Positions 51,871 to 62,839 of a DNA stretch of 64,000 nt are shown here, piece after piece (within the stretch, counting starts at the first letter, position 1; each line of letters starts with the position of its first letter). The stretch is from contig CM068323.1 in assembly GCA_034766995.1 (NCBI GenBank), positions 21,393,846-21,457,845 on the forward strand, in the 5' to 3' direction. The position numbers and the translations under genes were made by a program. Origin of the DNA: Acanthacorydalis orientalis. Taxonomy: Eukaryota; Arthropoda; Insecta; Megaloptera; Corydalidae. The notes under the pieces are model-generated. The model was given only the letters and a program-made list of their open reading frames with translations. It made no database searches and was not told the origin of the DNA.

Positions 51871-51957
51871 GCAAGTAGGGCTGAGCGGCTCGTGGAAAAA
51901 AATATGCAATCGTGAGAGAATACATCGAATGACTCGAGTTCGATTCCATAAATATGG
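51871..51957 (+). other. tRNA-like A-box/B-box pair (possible SINE or tRNA relic)
   Basis: GGGCTGAGCGG (51878-51888) matches 9 of 11 positions of the Pol III A box TGGCNNAGTGG. AGTTCGATTCC (51937-51947) matches 10 of 11 of the B box GGTTCGANTCC. The box starts are 59 nt apart, close to what a Leu/Ser-type tRNA with a long variable arm would give. The expected acceptor stem (GCAAGTA with AATATGG) and the T-arm stem do not pair, so this is not a working tRNA. A tRNA-derived SINE head or an old pseudogene is possible. Confidence 0.3.
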
Positions 51958-52141
51958 AAAAGTGCACCAAGAATAAGAATTTACGGTCACATATAAAGTT
52001 ACGTACATGTATATAAATATGTATTATTTTTATCATATATAGTTTAAGTACTCGTAAATAAAACTTATTTATTTCTGAATGTTAAAAAGTAATATTTAAT
52101 AATGAACGTAGTAATATATTATATTAATTTACTGTATTTGT

Positions 52142-52145
<4 letters not shown>

Positions 52146-52199
<54 letters not shown>
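52146..52199. repeat. (AT)n microsatellite
   Basis: Twenty-seven perfect AT units. Confidence 0.97.
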
Positions 52200-52202
<3 letters not shown>

Positions 52203-52399
52203 TTGTAACAGTTCATTATGAAATTAAATCTTAATAATATTACAGATACTTTAAAGTTTCATTGAAAAGTCTCAAATGTATACTTTTAATAATTAAATAT
52301 CAAATTTTCTAATATAAGAACAGTTCGCTTCATTCACACCACTTGTTTCTCGATCAATAAGACTGAACTCTTAATTTAATTATAAATTAAACAATCTAC

Positions 52400-52700
52400 T
52401 TATAAAATAAGGCGATCATATCGAACAAACAGGTTACAGTAGGAACAGGGTGTAATAATATTCAACAAAACAGTAATTTTCTCGGCGTGGAAAAGGTTTT
52501 AGCGGATTAAATAAAGTGAATTAGTCCACAACTACGTTATGGTTTAGAGCTCTGCAACCTCATTTCAGTTCTTCTGCTAACTTAACGATTTCTTTGTTAG
52601 AAATATTACTCTTGGAGCAATGGAACCAAACTCGCATGTAATTTACACGAATTATATGTAATAGACCTGTCTTCATATTCCGAAATAAATGCGTTTTTTT
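52400..52700. other. GC-elevated island
   Basis: About 300 bp of complex sequence (AGGTTACAGTAGGAACAGGG, CTCGGCGTGGAAAAGG, TTATGGTTTAGAGCTCTGCA). Stops in all frames. Candidate noncoding element. Confidence 0.35.
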
Positions 52701-53040
52701 TTGTTTCTTTAGGTATATCTTGTGCTAACAGTGATATATTATACTTTTTGGGGTTGAAGTTAAAAAAGTACATTTTCTCATAACGATTTCGTGTTTGTAA
52801 TGAAGAATATGAATTAAAATCGAATTGAAATATTTAAATAAGCAGATCTATTAAACTTTTCCATCAAAATACACACACACACTGTAATTATATATAATTC
52901 TTACATAATTAAACGAGTACTTTTAAAACTCGCGAGTTTTATTTAAATTTAAAACTAGCACGAAGAGTATTCGACATACTTTATATAAAAATAGAAAAGT
53001 AAGAAGTTAATTAATTGAAAATCAAGACTAATTAAGTATG
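52701..53040. other. AT-rich spacer
   Basis: Nothing recognised; a short CA run occurs at 52871-52882. Confidence 0.5.
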
Positions 53041-53260
53041 AGTTACGTCTTGGAAAATCTAGCATTGTGATTTGGTTAACTGATCTTTTATAAAACGTAC
53101 AATCAACGAATATATGGAGCGTGTGTTCATCGTTGTAGATCTCTGAGCAAATGCATATGAATGAGTAACCAATTGGTGCATGGAATACATAAACTACTAT
53201 GCAGACAGCGTCGAACTTTGAATAACTTCCATTCGGATTTTTATTTCTTAGATTTGTCGT
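53041..53260. other. GC-elevated island, small
   Basis: About 220 bp (ATATGGAGCGTGTGTTCATC, TGCAGACAGCGTCGAAC) without frame or repeat. Candidate regulatory element. Confidence 0.3.
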
Positions 53261-53545
53261 TATATATTAATTTATATGCATGGACTTGTACTAAGAATTC
53301 GAAATGAACAAAACTTATATTCATATTTCATTTAATGTTTATTCATTTTTCTTCAATAAAAGTTTACAAATGACTGCGTAATTGTATAATTTATATTACC
53401 TATATAGATTAATATTATTTATTAACATTAATAAATATCAACATGTATAGTAAGAAATAAAAAAAAATAAAAAATGAAAATAATCTGTTGAAAGGTACAC
53501 GAAATATTAAGATTTATTGATCATCTATTTTAAACTCTTTCTGTA

Positions 53546-53596
<51 letters not shown>

Positions 53597-53989
53597 ATGT
53601 ATGTATGTATGTATATATATATATTGAATATATTATACGTACGTAAACTACACAAAGCACGATATCGTTTTGAAAATATGGATATGAATAAAAAAAAATA
53701 TAAAATATTATTATAGTTGACAGTTGTTACAAACAAGTAATAAAATATCTAAATTTGACATTTTTCTTTTATTTCCAACTATTCGAAAGCGTTCTTTTAA
53801 TGAAAAGAAATTCGTTGTTCCCTGTATTCTTGAAAATCACATATAGCAATACTTTTATTATATGTTCAGCTGTAAAATAGTTTTCCTCGAATACTTTTTT
53901 CCCCAATTCCATGTGAAAAAAACTGAGAAAACTCACTTCACAACAAAAAAACGGAAAAAATCAGTTAATCAATAACACTCATAAATCTC
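53261..53989. other. AT-rich spacer with a long microsatellite
   Basis: No gene; holds the compound TA/TG/GTAT array at 53543-53624. Confidence 0.55.
53543..53624. repeat. Compound (TA)n-(GTAT)n microsatellite, 82 bp
   Basis: TA array, then GTGTGTATGTATGTATGTATG, then a second TA run. Confidence 0.96.
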
Positions 53990-54540
53990 TCGTCTGTCGA
54001 AAACTTTTAAGATATTGATATGTGTTACTTGTGCGCTCCATATGCGCTTCAAAAACGGTCTTGTCTGTATGTTTGTGTTCGTGTGTATGTGTGCGTGCAA
54101 CCAGTGCGTAAAACTTAGCCAGAAAAAAGCAACTTTCTTCTATTTTTTTATGACTAATCCTCCGCCTCTCTCGCTTTTTTTGTCACGTTGCCAATTTCAG
54201 TCTCGAAAATGAAACTTTTCAAAACAAGACGAATTTCTCTCGGTGCACATCGACATCAATTTTGAAACAACTGTATCAATTCTGCGGCGGGGTTCGTATA
54301 GACGGTCGCGAAGATAGATGGATGAGCGGAAGATTGAATGAAATTGTAAAAATTGAAATACAAACGGTAATGGATATTCCTGTATACAAAATCAAACCAA
54401 CGAAACATTGTATCAAGTCCCGGGACAAAGTTTTCGCTTTCGCAACGATCCGCATGTTTTTATTTGTTTTCGTAACTTTGCAATAACAGCTATCGCGCTC
54501 AATTCTCACTTCTTCGCATACTAATGAAACGCTTTACATT
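53990..54540. other. Large GC-elevated island (candidate regulatory element or exon)
   Basis: About 550 bp. The first part has a G/T-rich tract (54060-54110) and a C/T-rich tract (54160-54200). The second part keeps frames open on both strands (+ 54262-54486 with VRIDGREDRWMSGRLNEIVK; - 54276-54509). No family match and no paired splice sites. Probably a conserved noncoding element or UTR, though the + frame has a varied amino acid content. Confidence 0.35.
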
Positions 54541-55639
54541 CATATTTACACAAAAGAAAATGTTTTGCATTTTCGTGTTTTATCCGTTGTATAATTTAAG
54601 TACCGACCCTGATTACTGTTTTATATTTTCTTTATGTATCTAGTGAATGTCTTAAGTGTTTATGTAGACAAATTACCCTTGAAAATGCTAAATATAAAGG
54701 AAACATATTTTGTTCGTCGGTTGTACATTTAATGGACCCATTCGTTTTTAATAAAATTAAAGCTAAAAAATATTTACAGCGAGTTATATTTTAATTTTAT
54801 ATATTTATTATATTGCCTTTAGCCACGCTTTAATAACACACATAAGCACAAATATGTATGTATATATATAACAATATTATCTTTTTAACTCATCATCAAA
54901 TATTAAATTCATTACTTTTTTATTAAATCAAAGTGTGAAGTGAATTTTCTAAGATATGTAAATAATCAATAATGTACTGAAAATATATATAGATGTCATT
55001 TTATTATCCGAGATATACAGAATTAAACGTAGCATAATGTTTATTTAAAGAATAAGCTTTAATATAAATATAAATTTTCTCTCATTAGTATATTAAAAAA
55101 AAAAGATTATTTTTTAAAATATTTTACATCACATTTCATATTTTTCAAATTAATTGCATTATTATTTAAACGAACGTGTACCTAAATATTTTATTTATTC
55201 CGCTGTTTATACAGTAATGTGTTCGTTCTACTTAATAAACGTTTTTTTTATTATTCGTATATAAAAAAATTATTTGTGCACACGAGCGTGACAGATGTAA
55301 ATACAAATAGGAATGAGATACAAGTTTAAAAAAAAAATTAATTGATCATCACAGAACATCAAACCCTTAACTGAGAGACTAATGAATAAGCCCGAGAGAA
55401 CTTAAATTAATAAAATCATATATTAATATTTGATACATAAGTTTAAAATATTGATGAACATTCTAGCAAATGAATGCATTTCGAGAAAAAATTATATATA
55501 TAAATCATTTTACAAGATGCAACTTTTATACAAATGTATTACTGGGATACATGACCAGTATATAGATATTCTTTCCGAAAATAAGACATCATATTATTTC
55601 TAATTATATGATAATTGCACTAGCAACTATTCCTGGATG
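54541..55639. other. AT-rich intergenic sequence
   Basis: Nothing recognised. Confidence 0.55.
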
Positions 55640-56095
55640 ACATTTAATTATTAGGGTGGCGGTTACGACAAACATGCGGGCTGGTCTGAGACTAAGAGTA
55701 CATTTCATTAGACATTCCACTATTCATGATTAAAACATACTGGGTTATTCGCCTTACAAATCCACCTGAAGTGATTCCCCAACACTAGAGGCTTATATAA
55801 TTCTTATGGTATGCTGCGTCGATGTCAAAAGGAACGCTATTCATTCATTTCTATCCCTTTCAAATTATGTAAACACATTTCTGTGGAAATTAATTACTCT
55901 ACTATATTATGCCTCATCTTTATTCATTTATTATATTGTAATTGCTTTAAGTGTTCCACTGAATACATTTTTTACACGGAGACTCACCGATAATCTGTCA
56001 TTTCGTTTAGTACGGTATGCTACGCGACGATAAAATCCTTTTATATGGAGCGCCTTTTTTGAAAAATTATCTACTCTCGAATACGCTCACTAAAC
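55640..56095. other. GC-elevated island
   Basis: About 450 bp starting abruptly with GGGTGGCGGTTACGAC (55654-55669) and CATGCGGGCTGGTCTGAG. A + frame 55806-56033 is open but unrecognised, with a hydrophobic middle (LLYYASSLFIYYIVIALSV). Candidate regulatory element; a small membrane peptide is a less likely alternative. Confidence 0.35.
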
Positions 56096-56759
56096 ATTAA
56101 GGACAGATTTATATTACATTTTTTTAAAAAAAAAACCTGATTAGTTTGTTGTCAAGTTTTATGCATCATAAAGTGCATTTTTAATTACTTAAATGAAACA
56201 GTATTAAAACGAAAGATTTTCCCAGCAAAAAAATGTGTACTTGATTGCAAATTATACATGCATATGTGTGTGTGTGTGTATTTATATATTAAGTAAAATC
56301 TATTAGAATTTTCATGTGAATATTAAAACTTTACAGTAATAAACATAAATTTAATAAAGAATACAGAGAACAGAAAGAACTTCAATTACAAACATAAAAA
56401 ATTAATTTAATTACTAGCTATAAAAATAATATATTCTAAGCATATGTGAAAGAAAGCTCGTAAAAACTACAAAAAATATAAATTTACTACAAATAAAGAC
56501 CAAGCAGACAATATAAAGTTTAATTAAATAAAAACAATTCTACTTTTAAGTTTATGTAACTATTTTTTTTATTTTTTTCTATTCAAATATGTATACTAAA
56601 ATAGTACATGAAAACTATTGATAACGACATAAAATACTTTATCCTATTTTAGTTCCTGTAATATCATTCTTAAATACATAAAGACAAATTAATTAAAGGA
56701 AAATAATTGGATAAATTTTAAAAATACACAGTCATCATAAAAAGTTTTCACAATTTCAA
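56096..56759. other. AT-rich spacer
   Basis: Nothing recognised apart from a short TG run at 56266-56279. Confidence 0.55.
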
Positions 56760-57260
56760 ACATAATAAAAGCGGGAAACGGATGAAAATTGTAAAAAAAA
56801 TCTACGAAAATGGCATGGGAATAAATTATACGCTTATTAAGGAGACGCGCGACAATATTCTTTTTCTGCAAACATAGACACAAAGCTTTCAATTTATGTA
56901 TATATCTATATTTTTTTTATTCCGCAGCGACGAAAGCAATTTGCTCAGCTATTTGAAACTGTTCTTGTTATTGTTACAGTTGTATACAGAGCCGACAATA
57001 AATTGCTTCAAAATGTAGCCGAAATGAATCGTCATTCTCCCAAAGACGTTCATAGTATTTTATGTGCAATGTTTTGTATGCAAACTTATGAGTAGTGAGA
57101 CAAGCACAAATATGAATGATGCAAAACAATGGGCGAGATGGGTCGAGTTAAATAAATGTGTTTAGATTTTTTCTGGTTATATATTTTATGTAAATTATGT
57201 GTCCTTAATAGATCCCTCAGCTCGGGTCTTCTTCACACTCAATGTAATCGAACGAGAAAT
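56760..57260. other. GC-elevated island (candidate enhancer-like element)
   Basis: About 500 bp of complex sequence, including GGAGACGCGCGACAATATTC, an acceptor-like TTTTTTTTATTCCGCAG ending at about 56928, and AGCCGACAATAAATTGC. Frames after the acceptor-like site are short and unrecognised. The many ACAATG/ACAATA cores resemble SOX-type sites, but these are common in AT-rich DNA. Confidence 0.35.
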
Positions 57261-58282
57261 TTGAAAGATATTCACATCTTTTATATTTTCGTATAAAAAA
57301 TAAGACATTTTACAACATATGAATTTATAAAAATATTTGTAAGTTTATTATATATATATATATATATTTATATTTGATACATAAAATTAAATATAATTGA
57401 ATTATTTTTCTTTGAAGCTCTATCAAATTTCTTACATGTGAACTTTAAATTCATTAAGTGTAGTAGACTTAAACATACAATATAATAAAGAGTATATTAT
57501 GACTAAATGAACAATATAAAATTTTTATAAGAAATCCGAAAAATATTTTAAATTAACTCAATCATTATCAATTTTCAAAATATAATAGATTATTTACAAA
57601 TCATATAGAAACAGCACATGAAATAAGCTGACATTACGTTTTTCATTTAATATATATATATATATATAACATTTTTTAAATTGAATATTAATAAAAAAAA
57701 TTGTTTTGTTTAAATATAAAACAGTTTTGAATAATTTACAATGGTTTATCCTCCAAACGATAGATATATATTTAAAATGAAATAATTTCGAAGCCTCTAA
57801 AAGTCAACATATATCTATATCTTATTCACGTTTCTTCTAAGCAGAATGTATAAATCAAAAAGATATTTATGTTTACAAAAAAAAGTAAAATATTTTATAC
57901 CCAAGAAAATTGAACAAGATTTTGTTCTCATATTAAATATTTCACAACCGTTCATGTGGTAATATTAAATCAGTGATTCAAGGTGTCATCGCAACGGGAT
58001 AACTCTAAGGTTGTTCTTAAATTCTATTCTGTACAATTTTTGTCTTTGCAATATCAGTAAGGAAAATAAAAATAATAAATGTTTGAGTATTTTATCTACA
58101 CGATATTAAAGGAAACATTTTTTCAACATCAATATTCAATTGGCTAATCATTAATGAATTAAAATTAATGTTCAATTATATCATATTAAAAATATATTAA
58201 AATAGAATGAAACTTTAATATTATAGTTTTTATTCATAATAAATAAAAGCAGCTACAATTTTCAGATATCAGTACCAAAAAG

Positions 58283-58283
<1 letters not shown>

Positions 58284-58349
<66 letters not shown>

Positions 58350-58356
58350 GTATATA
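58284..58356. repeat. (TA)n microsatellite, 73 bp
   Basis: Long TA array with one TT phase slip near 58341. Confidence 0.97.
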
Positions 58357-58820
58357 AAACTTTCTGTAATATTTAGTACGTTAACATGTACATAAATACT
58401 TTAATATTTCTACTTTCTTAAAAATTAAATTAAAAATTATAACTTCAACATTTTTTAGTTATCATTACAACGGAAATTAAAATTGGTACTATTAAAGTTT
58501 TTATATCAGACATCGCTATACTTTCGTTGAAATGCAATTATATCTATCAAGAAAATCTTTGAAAAAATTTAAATACTTAATATAATGACTTATTTGAAAT
58601 TGTGTAGTAATGAATTGATGCAATCTGATTTCATAAAAAAAAATATATACGAAAAATACTGTAATTATGTGATTAGTGCGTCAAACCGTTGACAAATTGG
58701 TTTTTATAAAGAACACTGCCACATCAATTTAATTTTTTTGCACGAAAGCAGCGCTTTATACTTAAAAATGTGAAAGTAAATGTACTCTTAAATATTTTTT
58801 TACATAAGACAATATATATT

Positions 58821-58822
<2 letters not shown>

Positions 58823-58865
<43 letters not shown>

Positions 58866-58885
58866 TATAATATATTATATATATA
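58823..58885. repeat. (AT)n microsatellite with ATTATA slips
   Basis: About sixteen AT units, then TTTATATATATTATAATATATTATA-like palindromic degeneration. Confidence 0.95.
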
Positions 58886-59479
58886 AAAATGTGCAAGTTT
58901 TATAATAAATTGAACGTTCTTACTGCTATAATATTTTTTACTAATCCATTATACAGTTTTCATTTTTATTTTTTAAATAAATTAAACAAATAAACGTTTG
59001 GAACCATTCTCCCACATATTAAGTGAACTATTATATTTCGCACAATAAAAAAGTAAAAATTATCAAAAATTCAAACAAAATAATTGTAAATCTATTCGTT
59101 AATCCTCGACTATAATAATATCTATAATGACAAAAATTTTACTTGTTAATAAAGCGTGAATATTCTAATTTATGGATTCTTTCAACATGATAATTAGATG
59201 TTTTCCAACTTGATACTATTTTTTTTTTAATTTGTGAAGGGATAAATATAAATTACAATCTACAAGAAATAATAGTTATATGACAATCATTAAATAATCA
59301 CAGCTAGATAATTTTTTTTAATTTTCTAAACTGATGTTTATTTTCAATACAGGTCATTTATTAAAACCTAGAAGAATAATTTTACTGTAACATTTTTTAC
59401 ATTTAAAAAAAATTAAATGAAATTACTAATTTAAAATGTAACAGAACTTCACAATCATCTGTACTTTATTCATTTAAAC

Positions 59480-59680
59480 ACTCATTGTAATGTGTGGTCT
59501 ACACGTAGAACGATGTAATTATATAAAACAATGTCTTTCAACATGCTACCCTGTTTTGAATAAGAACTATGCAAAACATAAGGTCGTTTGACGAAAACAA
59601 TCAAAGCGGTTGCATAGTCTATTTCAAGAAAGGTTCGATAGATTACTGTCTTAGTAGTGTAGCATATATGTAATTATAAC
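59480..59680. other. GC-elevated island, small
   Basis: About 200 bp (GTGGTCTACACGTAGAACG with CTACACGTAG imperfect dyad symmetry, CAAAGCGGTTGCATAG). No frame. Candidate regulatory element. Confidence 0.3.
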
Positions 59681-59929
59681 ATATTTTTCCTAAAGCAGAG
59701 TCTCATTTAAAAATATGTATATTTTCTAATCAAAATTCAGACAAATATGTATTAATGTCTATTTAAATGAAATTTAATTTTCTTTTTTTACAAATCGGTA
59801 AACAAGATGTTATATTTAAATCTTCAATTAACTGGCAACAATTAATACACTAATGTATAATCAGTTACTTAAAAACTCATTGAGCAACATCTAGTGGAAT
59901 TAATAAAATCATCTTATATGTAGTACAGT
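59681..59929. other. AT-rich spacer
   Basis: Nothing recognised. Confidence 0.5.
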
Positions 59930-60240
59930 TCTTACAATAAATAGGGTATTCGAAACGACCTCTAGCTTAAAACAGACATTGTACTAGCGAGACCTTAAGC
60001 TTCTAATTAATCCTGCTAATATGTGGCCAGCAATAAACCTTGAAAATGGCCAGAGGATTCTAACGCCGAGCGGCTATCATCCCACCAGAGAATATGCAGT
60101 AACGAGCCGACTGTTCTCTCGCCATAAATGAATCATGTGTTGAAAATCTGGCCCCCTTAGCTTATTGATCTGTATGCTCATATAGCAAACAGACAGCAGT
60201 GATTCTCAAAAGGATAGAACAAAAAAATATGAAGATTTTA
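59930..60240. other. GC-elevated island with homeodomain-type sites (candidate enhancer)
   Basis: About 310 bp of complex sequence. TAATTAATCC at 60004-60013 fuses a TAATTA homeodomain core to a TAATCC (Bicoid/Otx-type) core. TGGCCAG occurs twice in direct orientation (60024-60030 and 60047-60053) on either side of CAATAAACCTTGAAAA. A 47-codon + frame ending at a TGA near 60130 (internal MWPAINLENGQRILTPSG) is unrecognised and within chance. Site identity follows known consensus motifs; enhancer function is inference. Confidence 0.42.
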
Positions 60241-60285
60241 ATATTGAAGTACACAAATGGTTGAAGACTAGACACATATGTTAAT

Positions 60286-60293
<8 letters not shown>

Positions 60294-60338
<45 letters not shown>
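60294..60338. repeat. (AT)n microsatellite
   Basis: About 22 AT units just after the 59930-60240 island. Confidence 0.97.
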
Positions 60339-60341
<3 letters not shown>

Positions 60342-61620
60342 ATAAATAATTCATTCGTGTATATAGTACTCTTGATATATCAGGTAAAATCAGATCTAGC
60401 AACATATATGTTTTGCAAGCACATTTCAAAGAATGTAGTTTTAAATTATATTAGCTTCTACTTCTATCCATGTCCTTTAAAATATTTCTCACAGACAGGA
60501 ATATATTTTAAAATAAAGAAGTATTCCTAATGTAAAATATATTAAATGTTTTGAAAAAAGATCACAATAACAAATGAACTCATGAATACTCTTTAATAAC
60601 AATTAGAATTAATATTTAGTCAAATAAAATTTAACTAATAATAGTAGTTAATATAATAGAAACGGGCTACTAACGGAACAACTGATTAAAAATTCAAATA
60701 AAATTCTTTCAAGTATATCTATCAATATGTAAATAATAAATGCATAAAATGAATCTGTTAAGTTTTTATAATCGTCAAATCTACTTTTTTGAAAATGATT
60801 AAGTACTGAATTCTAAGAAAATTTAATAAATATGAAAGTATTTATTCGTAGTTCTAATTCGTTTAAAAAATCTTAATCCTCTAATTAGTAATCTTCAATT
60901 TTTTTAAAAAAATTATATATATATTTCTATAATTTCTGATTAATATATACATTTATATTTAAATATTCCTAAAATCATATTTTTGTATGAAGTGAAAATA
61001 ATTAAATGCGCAATCAGTCAGAACTACAGATATTTTAAATCTATATTTTTTTAAAGAAATTATTTAACAATATACTAAATATAAATTGAGTACTGAAATT
61101 ATCCTAACTGAAAAATTATCATTAAGATAATTGCATTAATTATTAAAAATAAGTTAAATATGTTCTTTAAGTAATCTGTAGATAGTAGGTAAATAAAATT
61201 CGTTTCTTAACTACATCTACTTCTACATACTCGTTATTAATAAAAAAAAGATAATTCATATTTATTTCATTTTCTAGGTATAGAAACAGACTTTTCTATA
61301 AAATAGTTATTAACCTACAAATAGATATAATCCTAACTTTTTTTATTGAAAAATATTAAATGAAATTTATTCATAACATAAAAATCCTAAAGGAAAAACA
61401 TTACATCATCCGCAATAACCTGTTTCTTTAATTGCTAATATATAACTTATACTCTCGTTAATTTTCAATTGTTAGTTAAATTCATTTCATTAACAATTTA
61501 TTTTACAACGTTTCGTCGAGCAATTTTAACGATGCGAATCATAAGTAAATTCGTGGAATTGTAATTTGGTCTCCGAATTCTCTGAACGATTTTTTATTGT
61601 TTTGAAATATTCTTTGTCAT

Positions 61621-61623
<3 letters not shown>

Positions 61624-61669
<46 letters not shown>
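61624..61669. repeat. (TA)n microsatellite (first of a pair)
   Basis: Twenty-three TA units; the next array starts 22 bp later. Confidence 0.97.
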
Positions 61670-61673
<4 letters not shown>

Positions 61674-61687
61674 ACAGGTATTCATGG

Positions 61688-61691
<4 letters not shown>

Positions 61692-61736
<45 letters not shown>
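61692..61736. repeat. (AT)n microsatellite (second of a pair)
   Basis: About 22 AT units, separated from the previous array by TTATAACAGGTATTCATGGA. Confidence 0.97.
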
Positions 61737-61740
<4 letters not shown>

Positions 61741-61879
61741 CGGACCCATTTTATCAAACAGCACATTTTAAAATGTAAATACTGTGCTTGGATATATTTG
61801 ATAAATTCCTATCATAATTCAATGAAAGGGAACGAATTCAATAAAATATATTTTTTATTTTACGTCAATTTAATATATC

Positions 61880-62200
61880 TATTGATCTCAAGAATTGTAC
61901 CGTAGCAGATTATTGTATCAAAAAATGGGTTGAGCATCACTGACGTTCAGTGTATTCAATGTTATGCGTATGGTGATATAGGACGATAAATTTCGCATCG
62001 TTACAGCTATACTATATAATTTAAAGACATAAATTCACGTTTTAGTCAAACAAAATTGTCCATATAGGACGGCCTCCTCCCGTTTACAATAGATGCGCGC
62101 GTAAGACCTCAAATCAGCCCCATATCTACATTCTGTTTACCCAAATGGAAACCACAATTCTACACGCATTGAAAATGATAACTATGGCTCATGTGTGTGT
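61880..62200. other. GC-elevated island (candidate regulatory element)
   Basis: About 320 bp. The core at 62058-62125 (CCATATAGGACGGCCTCC, CCCGTTTACAATAGATGCGC) is strongly GC-rich. Stops in all frames. Probably noncoding. Confidence 0.38.
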
Positions 62201-62259
62201 GTGTATGTATGTTCTATATATTTATAAGATTTATATTGATTGTAAATTTATAATCGTAT

Positions 62260-62440
62260 TTATTAGCGTCATTCATTGTGGATTATTTTTATGAATGCGG
62301 CTGTTGAAGGCGATAAATAATTAGACGGAATAATAGCGGACCACTCGGCATAATGTTTCTCATATTCGTTCGGAATTGTATTTTTGGTAATGTATTCCGC
62401 TGTGCTTTTTTCACAATCGTACATATATACATCCAGATGT
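62260..62440. other. GC-elevated island, small
   Basis: About 180 bp (GAATGCGGCTGTTGAAGGCG, GATAAATAATTAGACGG). Close to the islands on either side and may be part of one regulatory block. Confidence 0.33.
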
Positions 62441-62689
62441 AATATTAGTTTGTAAATAGATTTAATAACGTACGTTTGTTATTTTTCACCAATTTTATTT
62501 AATTAATAATTCCAAAAGCAACTGGACCCTTACAAATTTATTCTATTTCCAGGAATTAATAACGCTTGCAATAATTACTTGTTATGAGATTAATGAAATA
62601 TTTCATGATTCCGTGAATTTACAATCTTCTAATTATTTCTATTGTTAACAATGCTTTTTAATCAAATAACATCAAAAGTACAATTTGCA

Positions 62690-62694
<5 letters not shown>

Positions 62695-62743
<49 letters not shown>
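62695..62743. repeat. (AT)n microsatellite
   Basis: About 24 perfect AT units. Confidence 0.97.
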
Positions 62744-62747
<4 letters not shown>

Positions 62748-62839
62748 CACTTGAATGTAAATAAAACATGATTGTTCAAGTTCTACAGTTGAACCAATTG
62801 TGATAGTTTCCAAAAATCAATTATAAATATACAAGAGAG

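Larger units (their letters stand above)
48721..52399. other. AT-rich gene desert, part 4
   Basis: No gene seen. Notable contents are TA arrays, the hairpin at 50287-50335 and the tRNA-like motif pair at 51878-51947. Confidence 0.6.
57261..59479. other. AT-rich intergenic sequence
   Basis: No gene. Four TA arrays. A small mixed patch at 57940-58010 (AAGGTGTCATCGCAACGGG) is the only exception. Confidence 0.6.
60241..61879. other. AT-rich intergenic sequence
   Basis: No gene seen; three long TA arrays. Confidence 0.6.

Noticed and set aside
62060..62068. CCATATAGG considered as an SRF CArG box
   Set aside because: It is one base short of the CC(A/T)6GG consensus.
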